Positions 6,501-12,426 of a DNA stretch of 12,426 bases are shown here, piece by piece (within the stretch, counting starts at the first letter, position 1; every line of letters starts with the position of its first letter). A model generated the notes under the pieces. That model had not been told where the DNA came from, did not search any database, and worked only from the letters and a program-made list of their open reading frames with translations. This stretch comes from UBA4408 sp002389785 (GTDB taxonomy: Bacteria; Bacteroidota; Bacteroidia; UBA4408), in assembly GCA_035438985.1 (NCBI GenBank), contig DAORJK010000037.1:1-12426 (forward strand), in the 5' to 3' direction. Both the position numbers and the translations under genes were made by a program.

Positions 6501-8310
6501 CTTGTTGTATATTGAATATGACAGTGTTTTTATTTCGTTAAGCGGTTGCGATAGTGTGGTTGTAAATTCAGAAACATTCACAACAAGCGGAAATTATCGT
6601 CAAGTATTTACGAATGCTGCTGGTTGTGATAGTATTTTCTCCTTGCAAATTTCTATATCATCGGGAAGTTCCAGCTATGTAACACAACTGGCATGCGACA
6701 GTTATACTTGGAATGGCCAAACCTATACCAACAGTGGTGTTTATTCAGCCCAGTACACAGCTGCAAATGGATGTGATAGTTTGCTTTATCTTGATTTGCA
6801 GCTCAACCAAAGCGATAGCAGTACGCTAGTTGTTAGCGAATGTAACAGCTTCGAATTAAATGGTACTATTTATACCTCATCGGGCACTTATACACAAACA
6901 TTAGAAACCGCAGGAGGTTGCGACAGCATTCTAATTATACAGCTCACAATAAATGAAAGTAGTTCAACTACCTATAGTGAAACAAGTTGTGATAGCTTAT
7001 TTTGGAACAACCAGTATTTTACACAAAGCGGAACTTATACTGAAACATTTACCAGTGCAGCTGGTTGCGACAGCACGGTATCCCTTGATCTGGTTGTGTT
7101 AGAAAGCAGCAAAGTTTTACTTACACTTACCGGGTGCGACAGCATTGTTTACAACAACCAAGTATATACTAGCGGTGGAGTATATTTTCAAAATTTAATA
7201 CGGCAAAACGGATGCGACAGTATTTTACAACTAGATGTTTTTCTTTCCAATCCTAGCAGCACAAATATTCAGCAAACTGTTTGTGATAGTCTTGTTTGGA
7301 ACAATCAAACTTATCTTACATCAGGTGTATATCAACAAGTATTTTCCAACAGTACCGGTTGCGACAGTATCGTAAACTTAAATTTAACTGTTTTACAAAG
7401 CACTGCTTCTACGCTTAGTTATACCGATTGCTCTTCGTTTAGTTTAAATGGAATTAGCTATACTGAAAGTGGAATATATACACAATCACTAGTAAATTCA
7501 AGCGGTTGCGACAGCACCATTACTTTGCAATTGCAATTAAACTCAACACAATCGAGCAGTACTTTGTCAGGGTGTGACAGTATACAGGTAAATAATCAAA
7601 CGTATTTTGTGAGTGGAATTTATACTCAAACTATGTTGAATGCTGCAGGTTGTGATAGCACTATTACTTTGAATTTAACCATCAATACTGGTAGCACCGT
7701 TGATAGTATTGCAACAGCTTGTAATCAATTTACGATTAATGGAACTACCTATACCAGTAGTGGCGTCTACCAACTTCCATTTATTAATTCAGGTGGATGT
7801 TCTTCCGTATTAAATTTAACACTTACTATCAACCAAGCAGATACAGCGGTTCAACAAAACTCAAATATTTTGTCTGCAAATGCAAGCGCTGCTTTGTATC
7901 AGTGGATTGATTGCGCTAGCGGATTAGCAATTCCAGGGGCAACCAACAAGGATTTTATTGCAACTTCAAACGGCAATTATGCGGTTCAAATTACTCAAAA
8001 TACCTGTGTCGATACAAGTACATGTTATTCGGTAATTGGGATAGCTATTTTAGAAAATACCCTGAACGAAGTAGTTGAAATATATCCCAATCCGGTAAGT
8101 ACCTATTTTGAGATAAAAACAACGAATACAGTTATTGAGCAAGTAGAGATTTACAATTCTATTGGTACTGTTGTTTTTGCTGAAATCCCCGAAAAATTGC
8201 ATCAAAATACGCTTCAAATCAATGCAAGCAATTGGGCATCGGGAGTATATTTAGTGAAGCTGAAGAGCAATCAATTGAACAGCTTCCACAAATTAATAAT
8301 TCAAAAGTAG
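3544..8310 (+). CDS. Giant T9SS cargo: propeller plus 19 Cys repeats
   Basis: A 1588-residue exported protein of unknown function, probably a surface adhesin or structural protein. The signal peptide (residues 1-22) ends in INSIA before Q23. The frame extends up to a TTG at 3484, but only the ATG at 3544 places the signal peptide at the N-terminus. Residues 24-479 hold seven SBBP-like repeats of about 65 residues, with WAK..GG near the start, a (V/I)DFDPD-like turn in the middle, and D(I/A)F..K...GN at the end; seven units suggest one seven-bladed beta-propeller. Residues 484-996 hold ten A-type and 997-1433 nine B-type cysteine repeats. Residues 1434-1512 resemble an Ig-like module (ALYQWIDCASG, GNYAVQIT). 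Residues 1513-1588 are a T9SS sorting domain (IYPNPVS, GVYLVKL, HKLIIQK). No enzyme motif is visible. I found no convincing promoter, so it may be cotranscribed with the preceding cargo gene. Confidence 0.9.
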   Translation: MKENCSPILLIAFLCFYINSIAQAPDWSWAKSMGGSGSDFGRTIALDSSGNSYVVGEFKSQVDFDPDAGVFTLDAQGIQDAFIAKYDYSGHLLWAKQLAGINGVSAINAFAIGLDKNENIVITGKFSGTIDFDPEAAVFPLTSQGQGDIFICKLSSFGNFIWAHAIGGTIDDCAYSLVIDEFNDVFLTGYFSGNVDFDPGLGTTLLSGQFSDIFVCKLSSSGNFVFAKSFNGSGEDEANAVQVDASQNIYLTGSFTETIDFDPDTGIYLLSSNSAGTKDIFLVKLNNLGNLQWAKSIGGSGNDAGTALVATSNGEVYSCGYFFGVADFNPDSSSFILPSDGSYDVYITKFDAAGNFNWANRYGGPSLDIPRTLYVNSSGVVYCAGQYYQHFDVSNDTSRTLISKGGFDAFVLSSSGSGNLVWAKSIGGTNHDYANSLVTDQSNNTFIVGTSLSTNLYLDSTELISGIANQSDIYFAKLGCSTSSTISVAACYSYASPSGKFVWTTTGTYKDTLTGSIGCDSIITIYLTINNRTFTQLTALSCGNYISPSGHYTWNLSGTYTDTLISINGCDSIITILLTIQSPSPGFQQLAACYSYTSPSGNHVWTNSGNYTDTLVSYLGCDSVVNFDLTIYTASYSSITETACISYPLPSGNGLITNSGIYTDTLINSVGCDSIITINLTIETPFVTFGTASACNSFTSPSGNAVWTSSGNYVDTLASSGNGCYTITNIALTVFESSFSTISVSTCNNYLSPSGNYTWNTSGIYMDTIGNAAGCDSIITVLLTIDTTASSTISAIACNSYLSPSGNETWTASGTYTDHITNSSGCDSLITVNLTINYPSHASLTINECTAYTSPSGHYTWTNSGTYFDTIPNILGCDSVLTIDLTIGGISTFSNQSIFACSQFVSPSGKYIWTVSGTYHDTIPNASGCDSILTIQLTLGTATASFQEIHSCTAVTSPSGIYTWLLSGTYADTITNWQGCDSVITTLLYIEYDSVFISLSGCDSVVVNSETFTTSGNYRQVFTNAAGCDSIFSLQISISSGSSSYVTQLACDSYTWNGQTYTNSGVYSAQYTAANGCDSLLYLDLQLNQSDSSTLVVSECNSFELNGTIYTSSGTYTQTLETAGGCDSILIIQLTINESSSTTYSETSCDSLFWNNQYFTQSGTYTETFTSAAGCDSTVSLDLVVLESSKVLLTLTGCDSIVYNNQVYTSGGVYFQNLIRQNGCDSILQLDVFLSNPSSTNIQQTVCDSLVWNNQTYLTSGVYQQVFSNSTGCDSIVNLNLTVLQSTASTLSYTDCSSFSLNGISYTESGIYTQSLVNSSGCDSTITLQLQLNSTQSSSTLSGCDSIQVNNQTYFVSGIYTQTMLNAAGCDSTITLNLTINTGSTVDSIATACNQFTINGTTYTSSGVYQLPFINSGGCSSVLNLTLTINQADTAVQQNSNILSANASAALYQWIDCASGLAIPGATNKDFIATSNGNYAVQITQNTCVDTSTCYSVIGIAILENTLNEVVEIYPNPVSTYFEIKTTNTVIEQVEIYNSIGTVVFAEIPEKLHQNTLQINASNWASGVYLVKLKSNQLNSFHKLIIQK
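3613..4980 (+). repeat. Seven SBBP-like propeller repeats (coding)
   Basis: This stretch encodes seven successive units of roughly 64-68 residues. Recurrent landmarks are WAKS(M/I)GG at the unit start, GN(S/I)Y..G.F in the middle, (V/I)DFDPD, and D(I/A)F(I/V).KL...GN at the end. The DFDP turn is well kept in units 1-4, becomes DFNPD in unit 5 and is lost in units 6 and 7. The seven-bladed closed propeller is inferred from the unit count and was not tested structurally. Confidence 0.75.
4993..6531 (+). repeat. Ten A-type cysteine repeats (coding)
   Basis: The block encodes ten units of about 51 residues. The unit pattern is: Cys, an aromatic, SPSG, W, SG(T/N/I)Y.DT, GCDSI(I/L)T, then a beta strand ending LTI. 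The paired cysteines are separated by 27 residues in nine units and by 28 in the fifth. Unit 4 has LPSG for SPSG and lacks the Trp. Unit 5 has replaced GCDSI by GCYTI. The same residues use varying synonymous codons (TGC GAT AGT, TGT GAC AGT, TGC GAC AGT), so these are not fresh DNA duplications. Confidence 0.9.
6532..7842 (+). repeat. Nine B-type cysteine repeats (coding)
   Basis: The block encodes nine units of about 48 residues that continue the A-type array but lack SPSG. The pattern is Cys-Asp-Ser, then (W/L/V/Y)N(N/G)Q.Y, then SG.Y, then GCDS, then a strand. The cysteines are separated by exactly 25 residues in all nine units. In most units the first cysteine is also in a CDS context, giving a half-repeat symmetry. 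The last unit has GCSS for GCDS. Confidence 0.9.
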
Positions 8311-8365
8311 ATTGCTGTTGATACAAGCATTAACACAGGTTGTTTTATTCGAAAAGCAAGTTAGT

Positions 8366-8389
8366 CTATAGTAAACAGAACAACTATAG
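8366..8389. other. Weak hairpin in convergent intergenic gap
   Basis: CTATAGT at 8366-8372 and ACTATAG at 8383-8389 can form a 7-bp stem with a 10-nt loop, overlapping the glyQS stop codon. The same bases also form a direct repeat (CTATAGTAAAC at 8366, CTATAGTTTAC at 8384). It lies in the 73-bp gap between the converging cargo gene and glyQS, where a shared terminator would be expected. It is AT-rich and lacks a T-tract, so its function is doubtful. Confidence 0.2.
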
Positions 8390-9925
8390 TTTACGCAATG
8401 CACTGTTCAAACTCACCTTTTCACCAATAATTTCAGGAAGTTTTGCAATATCTATTCGTTCCTGCAGCATGGTATCTCTATGACGAATAGTTACCGTATT
8501 GTTTTGCAGCGATTCGTGGTCAATGGTAATACAAAAAGGTGTTCCAATGGCATCCTGACGGCGGTATCGCTTACCAATGCTATCCTTCTCATCGTAAGTA
8601 ATAGCGTGGTCAAATTTAAGTGCTGTCATTATTTCATTGGCTTTTTCAGGAAGGCCGTCTTTCTTAGTCAGCGGCATCACAGCTACTTTAACCGGAGCAA
8701 GAAAGGCGGGTATTTTCAACACTACACGCGAGGTTCCATCTTCCAACTTTTCTTCTTGATATGCTTGAGAAAGGGTGGCCAAAAACATACGGTCGAGACC
8801 AATTGAGGTTTCAACAACATATGGAACATAGCTTTGGTTTACTTCAGGATCAAAATACTGCAGCTTTTTTCCGGAATAGTGTTCATGTGCCTTTAAATCG
8901 AAATCGGTGCGGGAGTGAATTCCTTCCAATTCTTTAAATCCAAAAGGAAACTCAAATTCAATATCGCAAGCTGCATTTGCATAATGTGCCAATTTTATAT
9001 GGTCGTGGAAACGGTGCTTATCTCCTGCAAATCCTAATGATTTATGCCATTTCATGCGCGTTTCTTTCCAGTGATGGTACCAGTCCATTTCGGTGCCCGG
9101 CTTCACAAAAAACTGCATTTCCATCTGTTCAAATTCACGCATTCTAAAAATAAATTGGCGTGCCACAATTTCGTTTCTAAAGGCTTTTCCGGTTTGAGCA
9201 ATCCCAAAAGGAATTTTCATTCGACCGGTTTTTTGAACGTTCAAGAAATTCACAAATATACCCTGGGCTGTTTCCGGGCGAAGGTAAATGGTACTTGCCT
9301 CTTCACTCACCGAACCCATAGAAGTACTAAACATTAAATTAAACTGTCGTACTTCGGTCCAGTTTTTAGTCCCTGAAATCGGACAAACAATTTCACAGTC
9401 TAAAATCAACTGACGCACAGCATCCAAGTTATTATCGTTTAGAGCTGTTTTAAATCGATTTAACACATCATCCGCCTTGGTTTGATACTCCATTACCCTT
9501 GCATTGGTTGTGCGGTATGTTTGCTCATTAAAACTTTCTCCAAAACGATCTCGAGCTTTATCAATTTCCTTTTGAATTTTAGTTTCAATCTTTGCAACAT
9601 GTTCTTCTATCAATACGTCGGCACGGTATCTTTTCTTCGAATCTTTGTTGTCAATTAAAGGATCGTTAAAGGCATCCACATGTCCGGAAGCCTTCCAGGT
9701 AGTGGGATGCATAAAAATAGCGGCATCAATTCCAACAATGTTCTCATTCAGTTGCACCATCGATTTATACCAATAGTCTCGGATGTTTTTTTTCAATTCT
9801 GCACCGTTTTGGCCATAATCGTATACAGCACTTAGTCCATCGTATATTTCACTACTTTGAAACACAAATCCGTACTCTTTCGCATGCGAAATAATGTTTT
9901 TAAATAGGTCCTCATTGTTTGCCAT
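8384..9925 (-). CDS. glyQS: Glycine--tRNA ligase (single-chain class II)
   Basis: The enzyme charges tRNA-Gly with glycine using ATP, in the cytosol as a homodimer. At 513 residues it is the single-polypeptide alpha2 type seen in archaea, eukaryotes and many bacteria, not the split alpha/beta type of E. coli. Class II landmarks are YLRPETAQGIFVNF (214-227), motif 2 around FRNEIVARQFIFRMREFEQM (249-268), GIHSRTDFDLKAHEHYSG (335-352) and motif 3 ETSIGLDRMFLATL (372-385). An anticodon-binding domain occupies about 405-500, with RYRRQDAIGTPF (453-464) and TVTIRHRD (477-484). The start ATG is 16 bp after the tyrS stop, so the two synthetases almost certainly share a transcript. I saw no T-box leader. 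Confidence 0.97.
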   Translation of the reverse strand: MANNEDLFKNIISHAKEYGFVFQSSEIYDGLSAVYDYGQNGAELKKNIRDYWYKSMVQLNENIVGIDAAIFMHPTTWKASGHVDAFNDPLIDNKDSKKRYRADVLIEEHVAKIETKIQKEIDKARDRFGESFNEQTYRTTNARVMEYQTKADDVLNRFKTALNDNNLDAVRQLILDCEIVCPISGTKNWTEVRQFNLMFSTSMGSVSEEASTIYLRPETAQGIFVNFLNVQKTGRMKIPFGIAQTGKAFRNEIVARQFIFRMREFEQMEMQFFVKPGTEMDWYHHWKETRMKWHKSLGFAGDKHRFHDHIKLAHYANAACDIEFEFPFGFKELEGIHSRTDFDLKAHEHYSGKKLQYFDPEVNQSYVPYVVETSIGLDRMFLATLSQAYQEEKLEDGTSRVVLKIPAFLAPVKVAVMPLTKKDGLPEKANEIMTALKFDHAITYDEKDSIGKRYRRQDAIGTPFCITIDHESLQNNTVTIRHRDTMLQERIDIAKLPEIIGEKVSLNSALRKL

Positions 9926-9941
9926 GTTCGCTTTACCTGTA

Positions 9942-11234
9942 TTAGTTTGTAATAGTTACGCGTATCAAATAATAGTTTTTCTTCCCCTTTTGAATCAACA
10001 AATACTTGTTATTCAATAAAAGTTGTTCGCTTACTAAAAAGCTCGTTTCACTTATTTTCTCCTTGTTTATACTTACCCCTCCACCTTGAATCATTTTCTT
10101 GGCTTCGCCTTTTGAAGGAAAAACATTGGTTTTTTCGGCCAACAAGTCAACTATATTAATACCAAGCTTTAAGTCTTGGTTTGAAATTTCAAGTTGTGGA
10201 ACACCTTCCATAATGGTCAGTAAGTCGGCCTCTGACAGCATTTTTAAGGACTCTGTTGTTCCTTTTCCAAACAAAATTTCGGATGCTGAGGCTGCCATTT
10301 CATAATCTGCTTCACTATGAACTCTACTGGTTATGTCTTTTGCTAATGCTTTTTGCAGTATTCTTAAATGCGGAGCTTGTGAGTGTTCTGCTTCAAGCTT
10401 TTCGATTTCGGACTTGCTAAACAAAGTAAAAATTCGAATATAAGTGGATGCATCACTATCGGAAGCATTTAGCCAAAACTGATAAAACTGGTAAGGACTC
10501 GTTTTTAGAGGGTCCAACCATATGTTTCCTTTCTCTGTTTTTCCAAACTTTGTCCCATCCGCTTTGCGAATCAAGGGAGTGGTAAGGGCAAATGCCTCCC
10601 CTGCTCCTTTTCGTCGGATTAATTCAGTACCTGTTACTATGTTTCCCCATTGATCGCTACCTCCCATTTGCAATTTACAAGCATGGTGTTGTAACAAATA
10701 CAAAAAGTCGTAGCCTTGCACCAATTGATAACTAAATTCAGTAAAGGACATTCCATTTTCGAGTCGACTCTTAACCGAATCCTTTGCCAACATGTAATTA
10801 ACCGTGATGTGTTTACCTACATCACGAATAAAATCGAGGAAGCGAAATTCTTTGAACCAGTCATAGTTATTCACCAATACAGCAGCATTTGACCCTGATT
10901 CAAAATTCAAAAACTTTTCAAGTTGTTTTTTTTGACACTGAATATTGTGGGCAAGAATTTCTTCGGATAATAGGTTTCGTTCCTGTGATTTGCCCGAGGG
11001 GTCACCAACCATCCCTGTGGCTCCACCAATAAGGGCAATGGGTTTATGGCCTGCCTGCTGAAAGTGCAATAAGGTCATGATTTGCACAAGGTTGCCAACT
11101 CCTAGCGAGTCTGCGGTTGGATCAAAACCGATGTATCCAGAAGTTACTTCTTTTAAAAGTTGTTCTTCGGTTCCCGGCATGCAATCCTGCAACATTCCTC
11201 TCCATTTCAGTTCTTCAATAAAATTTATCTTCAT
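9942..11234 (-). CDS. tyrS: Tyrosine--tRNA ligase with atypical HIGH motif
   Basis: The enzyme charges tRNA-Tyr with tyrosine through a tyrosyl-adenylate, in the cytosol as a homodimer. The 430-residue length is normal. Sequence and numbering track the well-studied Geobacillus enzyme: Y34, T40, D78 in GDPSGK, Y169, Q173, D176, and the KMSKS-loop KFGKT (229-233). GGATGMVGDPSGK (70-82), GGSDQWGN (191-198) and YQFWLN (251-256) are intact. A C-terminal S4 RNA-binding domain occupies about 355-425 (SKGEAKKMIQGGGVSIN). The striking oddity is that the class I signature HIGH is GVGN at 45-48: the first histidine is Gly and the last is Asn. The surrounding protein is intact, so I annotate it as functional with that caveat. 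It leads the tyrS-glyQS operon. Confidence 0.95.
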   Translation of the reverse strand: MKINFIEELKWRGMLQDCMPGTEEQLLKEVTSGYIGFDPTADSLGVGNLVQIMTLLHFQQAGHKPIALIGGATGMVGDPSGKSQERNLLSEEILAHNIQCQKKQLEKFLNFESGSNAAVLVNNYDWFKEFRFLDFIRDVGKHITVNYMLAKDSVKSRLENGMSFTEFSYQLVQGYDFLYLLQHHACKLQMGGSDQWGNIVTGTELIRRKGAGEAFALTTPLIRKADGTKFGKTEKGNIWLDPLKTSPYQFYQFWLNASDSDASTYIRIFTLFSKSEIEKLEAEHSQAPHLRILQKALAKDITSRVHSEADYEMAASASEILFGKGTTESLKMLSEADLLTIMEGVPQLEISNQDLKLGINIVDLLAEKTNVFPSKGEAKKMIQGGGVSINKEKISETSFLVSEQLLLNNKYLLIQKGKKNYYLIRVTITN

Positions 11235-11250
11235 AGCTCAATTGGTGGCG

Positions 11251-11277
11251 CAAAACTAATAAAATTAAGAGCGCAAA
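11251..11277 (-). promoter_or_regulatory. Candidate promoter of tyrS-glyQS
   Basis: On the minus strand TAGTTTTG at 11258-11251 matches the -7 consensus TAnnTTTG perfectly. TTTG at 11277-11274 could be the -33 element, but the spacer is only 15 nt against the usual 19. The leader before the tyrS ATG would be very short, about 10-15 nt. A GCGCAAA direct repeat (plus strand 11248-11254 and 11271-11277) overlaps both elements. Confidence 0.45.
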
Positions 11278-11283
11278 TTACGC

Positions 11284-11291
11284 TACATTTG
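11284..11291 (+). promoter_or_regulatory. Candidate -7 element of the SDR gene
   Basis: TACATTTG matches TAnnTTTG perfectly and is identical to the -7 box proposed for prs. Transcription would start near 11298, with a leader of about 33 nt to the ATG at 11331. No good -33 element lies 19 nt upstream, where the sequence is AAAA. It sits 26 bp from the tyrS -7 element on the opposite strand, so the two promoters would overlap. Confidence 0.45.
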
Positions 11292-11330
11292 CCAAATTCA
11301 AGATAAAGTACAACTCTATTTTCACTCTTT

Positions 11331-12338
11331 ATGATTCTAGTAACAGGCAGTTCAGGCCTTCTTGGTTCGCATATACTGTATGATTTAGCAAGTATGGGGA
11401 AAAAAATCAAGGCATTGGTTCGCAATCTTGAATCGAAAAAAGAAATACTTCAAACTTTTTCGCTCTATACTTCAAGTCCTGAGCAATTAATGCAGCAAGT
11501 TGAATTTGCTATTGGCGATGTGTTGGATGTGTTTTCACTTCTTGATGCTTTAGAAGGGGTTGATCAGGTTTATCATTGTGCTGCCATGGTTTCCTTTTCT
11601 CCTAGAGCGGCCGATCGTATGTTAAAAACCAACATCGAAGGCACTGCCAATGTAGTAAACTCCTGTCTTGAAAAGAAAATACAAAAACTTTGTCATGTTA
11701 GCTCGGTTGCCGCTTTAGGTAAGGCTTTGGATAATGAGGCAGTTACAGAAGAAACTTTTTGGAAAAACTCCTCTGAGAATTCGGTTTATTCCATTAGCAA
11801 ATACAGTTCTGAGCGTGAGGTTTGGAGAGGGGTTCAGGAAGGATTGAATGCAATTGTTGTAAATCCAACAGTAATTTTAGGGCCGGGTAACTGGGCAAAA
11901 GGTAGTTCTAATTTATTTCGTTCGGCAAAAAAGGGAATGATGTTTTATACAAATGGGATTACCGGTTTTGTGGATGTTAGAGATGTAGCTAGTTGTATGA
12001 TTAAGTTAATGGAAAGCAATTTAGTAAATGAGCGTTTCATAATTACATCTGAAAACATTGCTTACCGCGAATTTTTTAACTGGGCGAATAGAGCTTTTAA
12101 TAAGTCGGAGCCTTCTATTTACGCTTATCCATTTTTAAGTAATTTAGTATGGCGATTAGAAAAAATAAAATGCTTCTTTACGCAAACTGAGCCTCTTATA
12201 ACTAAGGAAACAACTCGCGCTGCTCATCAACAAAATTATTTTTCTAACCACAAAATTATTGATGCTATTCAACATGAATTTATTCCAATAAAAGAGTCAA
12301 TAGATTATACTTGTTCTAGCTTTTCAAAAATTAAATAA
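11331..12338 (+). CDS. NAD(P)-dependent epimerase/dehydratase family protein
   Basis: This is an extended short-chain dehydrogenase/reductase of 335 residues, probably cytosolic. The N-terminal Rossmann fold starts at once with MILVTGSSGLLG (the TGxxGxxG motif at 5-12), with R31 after the second strand, GDVLD (62-66) and an HCAAMVSF segment (82-89). The catalytic set is visible as S124/S125 in HVSSVA and Y153-x3-K157 in YSISK. NPTVILGPGNW (178-188) is typical of the dihydroflavonol-reductase-like or 3beta-HSD-like branch. The substrate cannot be read from the sequence; a nucleotide sugar, a hydroxy-steroid-like ketone or another carbonyl compound are all possible. It is divergent from tyrS and alone on its strand, with its own terminator 33 bp past the stop. 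I see no functional link to its neighbours. Confidence 0.88.
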   Translation: MILVTGSSGLLGSHILYDLASMGKKIKALVRNLESKKEILQTFSLYTSSPEQLMQQVEFAIGDVLDVFSLLDALEGVDQVYHCAAMVSFSPRAADRMLKTNIEGTANVVNSCLEKKIQKLCHVSSVAALGKALDNEAVTEETFWKNSSENSVYSISKYSSEREVWRGVQEGLNAIVVNPTVILGPGNWAKGSSNLFRSAKKGMMFYTNGITGFVDVRDVASCMIKLMESNLVNERFIITSENIAYREFFNWANRAFNKSEPSIYAYPFLSNLVWRLEKIKCFFTQTEPLITKETTRAAHQQNYFSNHKIIDAIQHEFIPIKESIDYTCSSFSKIK

Positions 12339-12370
12339 TCTAACATCCCTTTCTTTCCCTTCTAAGTAAA

Positions 12371-12419
12371 AAATTAAAAAGGGCGCTCCGTGTTTTACTC
12401 CGGAGCGCCCTTTTAATTT
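12371..12419 (+). terminator. Strong intrinsic terminator
   Basis: GGGCGCTCCG at 12381-12390 pairs perfectly with CGGAGCGCCC at 12401-12410 around a 10-nt loop. The stem extends by four A-T pairs (12377-12380 with 12411-12414). After a single bulged A it continues with five more pairs out to 12371 and 12419. A-rich and T-rich flanks on either side would allow termination in both directions. It lies 33 bp after the SDR stop codon and may also serve a converging gene beyond the window. Confidence 0.93.
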
Positions 12420-12426
12420 GAGCGTT

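Noticed and set aside
4993..7842. Regularly spaced repeated DNA that might suggest a CRISPR-like array
   Set aside because: The period is about 150 bp, the repeats are degenerate at DNA level and lie in one long open frame with amino-acid-level conservation.
8340..8359. Small hairpin (TTGTTTT with AAAAGCAA) after the large cargo gene
   Set aside because: The stem is imperfect with a bulge and almost all A-T; not distinguishable from background.
8480..9337. Plus-strand open frames opposite glyQS
   Set aside because: They lie wholly within the well-conserved glyQS coding sequence on the other strand and have no recognisable features.
11234..11245. TAGCTCAATTGG, a match to the D-arm (box A) of tRNA genes
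   Set aside because: No acceptor stem, anticodon arm or T-arm follows, and it overlaps the tyrS start codon on the opposite strand; treated as chance.

Overview
The window looks like chromosomal DNA from a member of the phylum Bacteroidota. It is AT-rich, and several gene starts are preceded by the Bacteroidota-type -7 promoter element TAnnTTTG. Two proteins end in the C-terminal sorting domain used by the type IX secretion system (T9SS), which is confined to this phylum. The aminoacyl-tRNA synthetases and the prs-rplY-pth order also fit. I cannot place it more precisely.

Layout. At the left edge there may be the first codons of a gene on the minus strand, with a plausible promoter. Then comes a forward housekeeping group: prs (PRPP synthetase, precursor supply for nucleotides), rplY (ribosomal protein L25, with a long Ala/Pro/Lys tail) and pth (peptidyl-tRNA hydrolase). 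After a 10-bp perfect inverted repeat come two forward genes for secreted proteins of the T9SS cargo type. The first is a small 261-residue protein with a probable jelly-roll domain. The second is a 1588-residue protein made of a predicted seven-bladed propeller, 19 tandem cysteine-paired repeats in two subtypes, an Ig-like module and a sorting domain. Converging on it from the right is a two-gene minus-strand translation operon, tyrS-glyQS, 16 bp apart. Divergent from tyrS is a forward gene for an extended short-chain dehydrogenase/reductase, closed by a strong intrinsic terminator at the right edge.

How the genes relate. Five genes serve nucleotide supply and translation. The two cargo genes form a cell-surface module set between the housekeeping operons, probably encoding exported adhesin- or surface-layer-like proteins with no visible catalytic domain. 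The most unusual points are the tyrosyl-tRNA synthetase, whose class I signature HIGH is replaced by GVGN (residues 45-48), and the strict cysteine spacing and subtype switch in the repeat array of the large cargo protein. I saw no CRISPR array, insertion sequence, rRNA, tRNA or defence system. No intergenic gap exceeds 300 bases.
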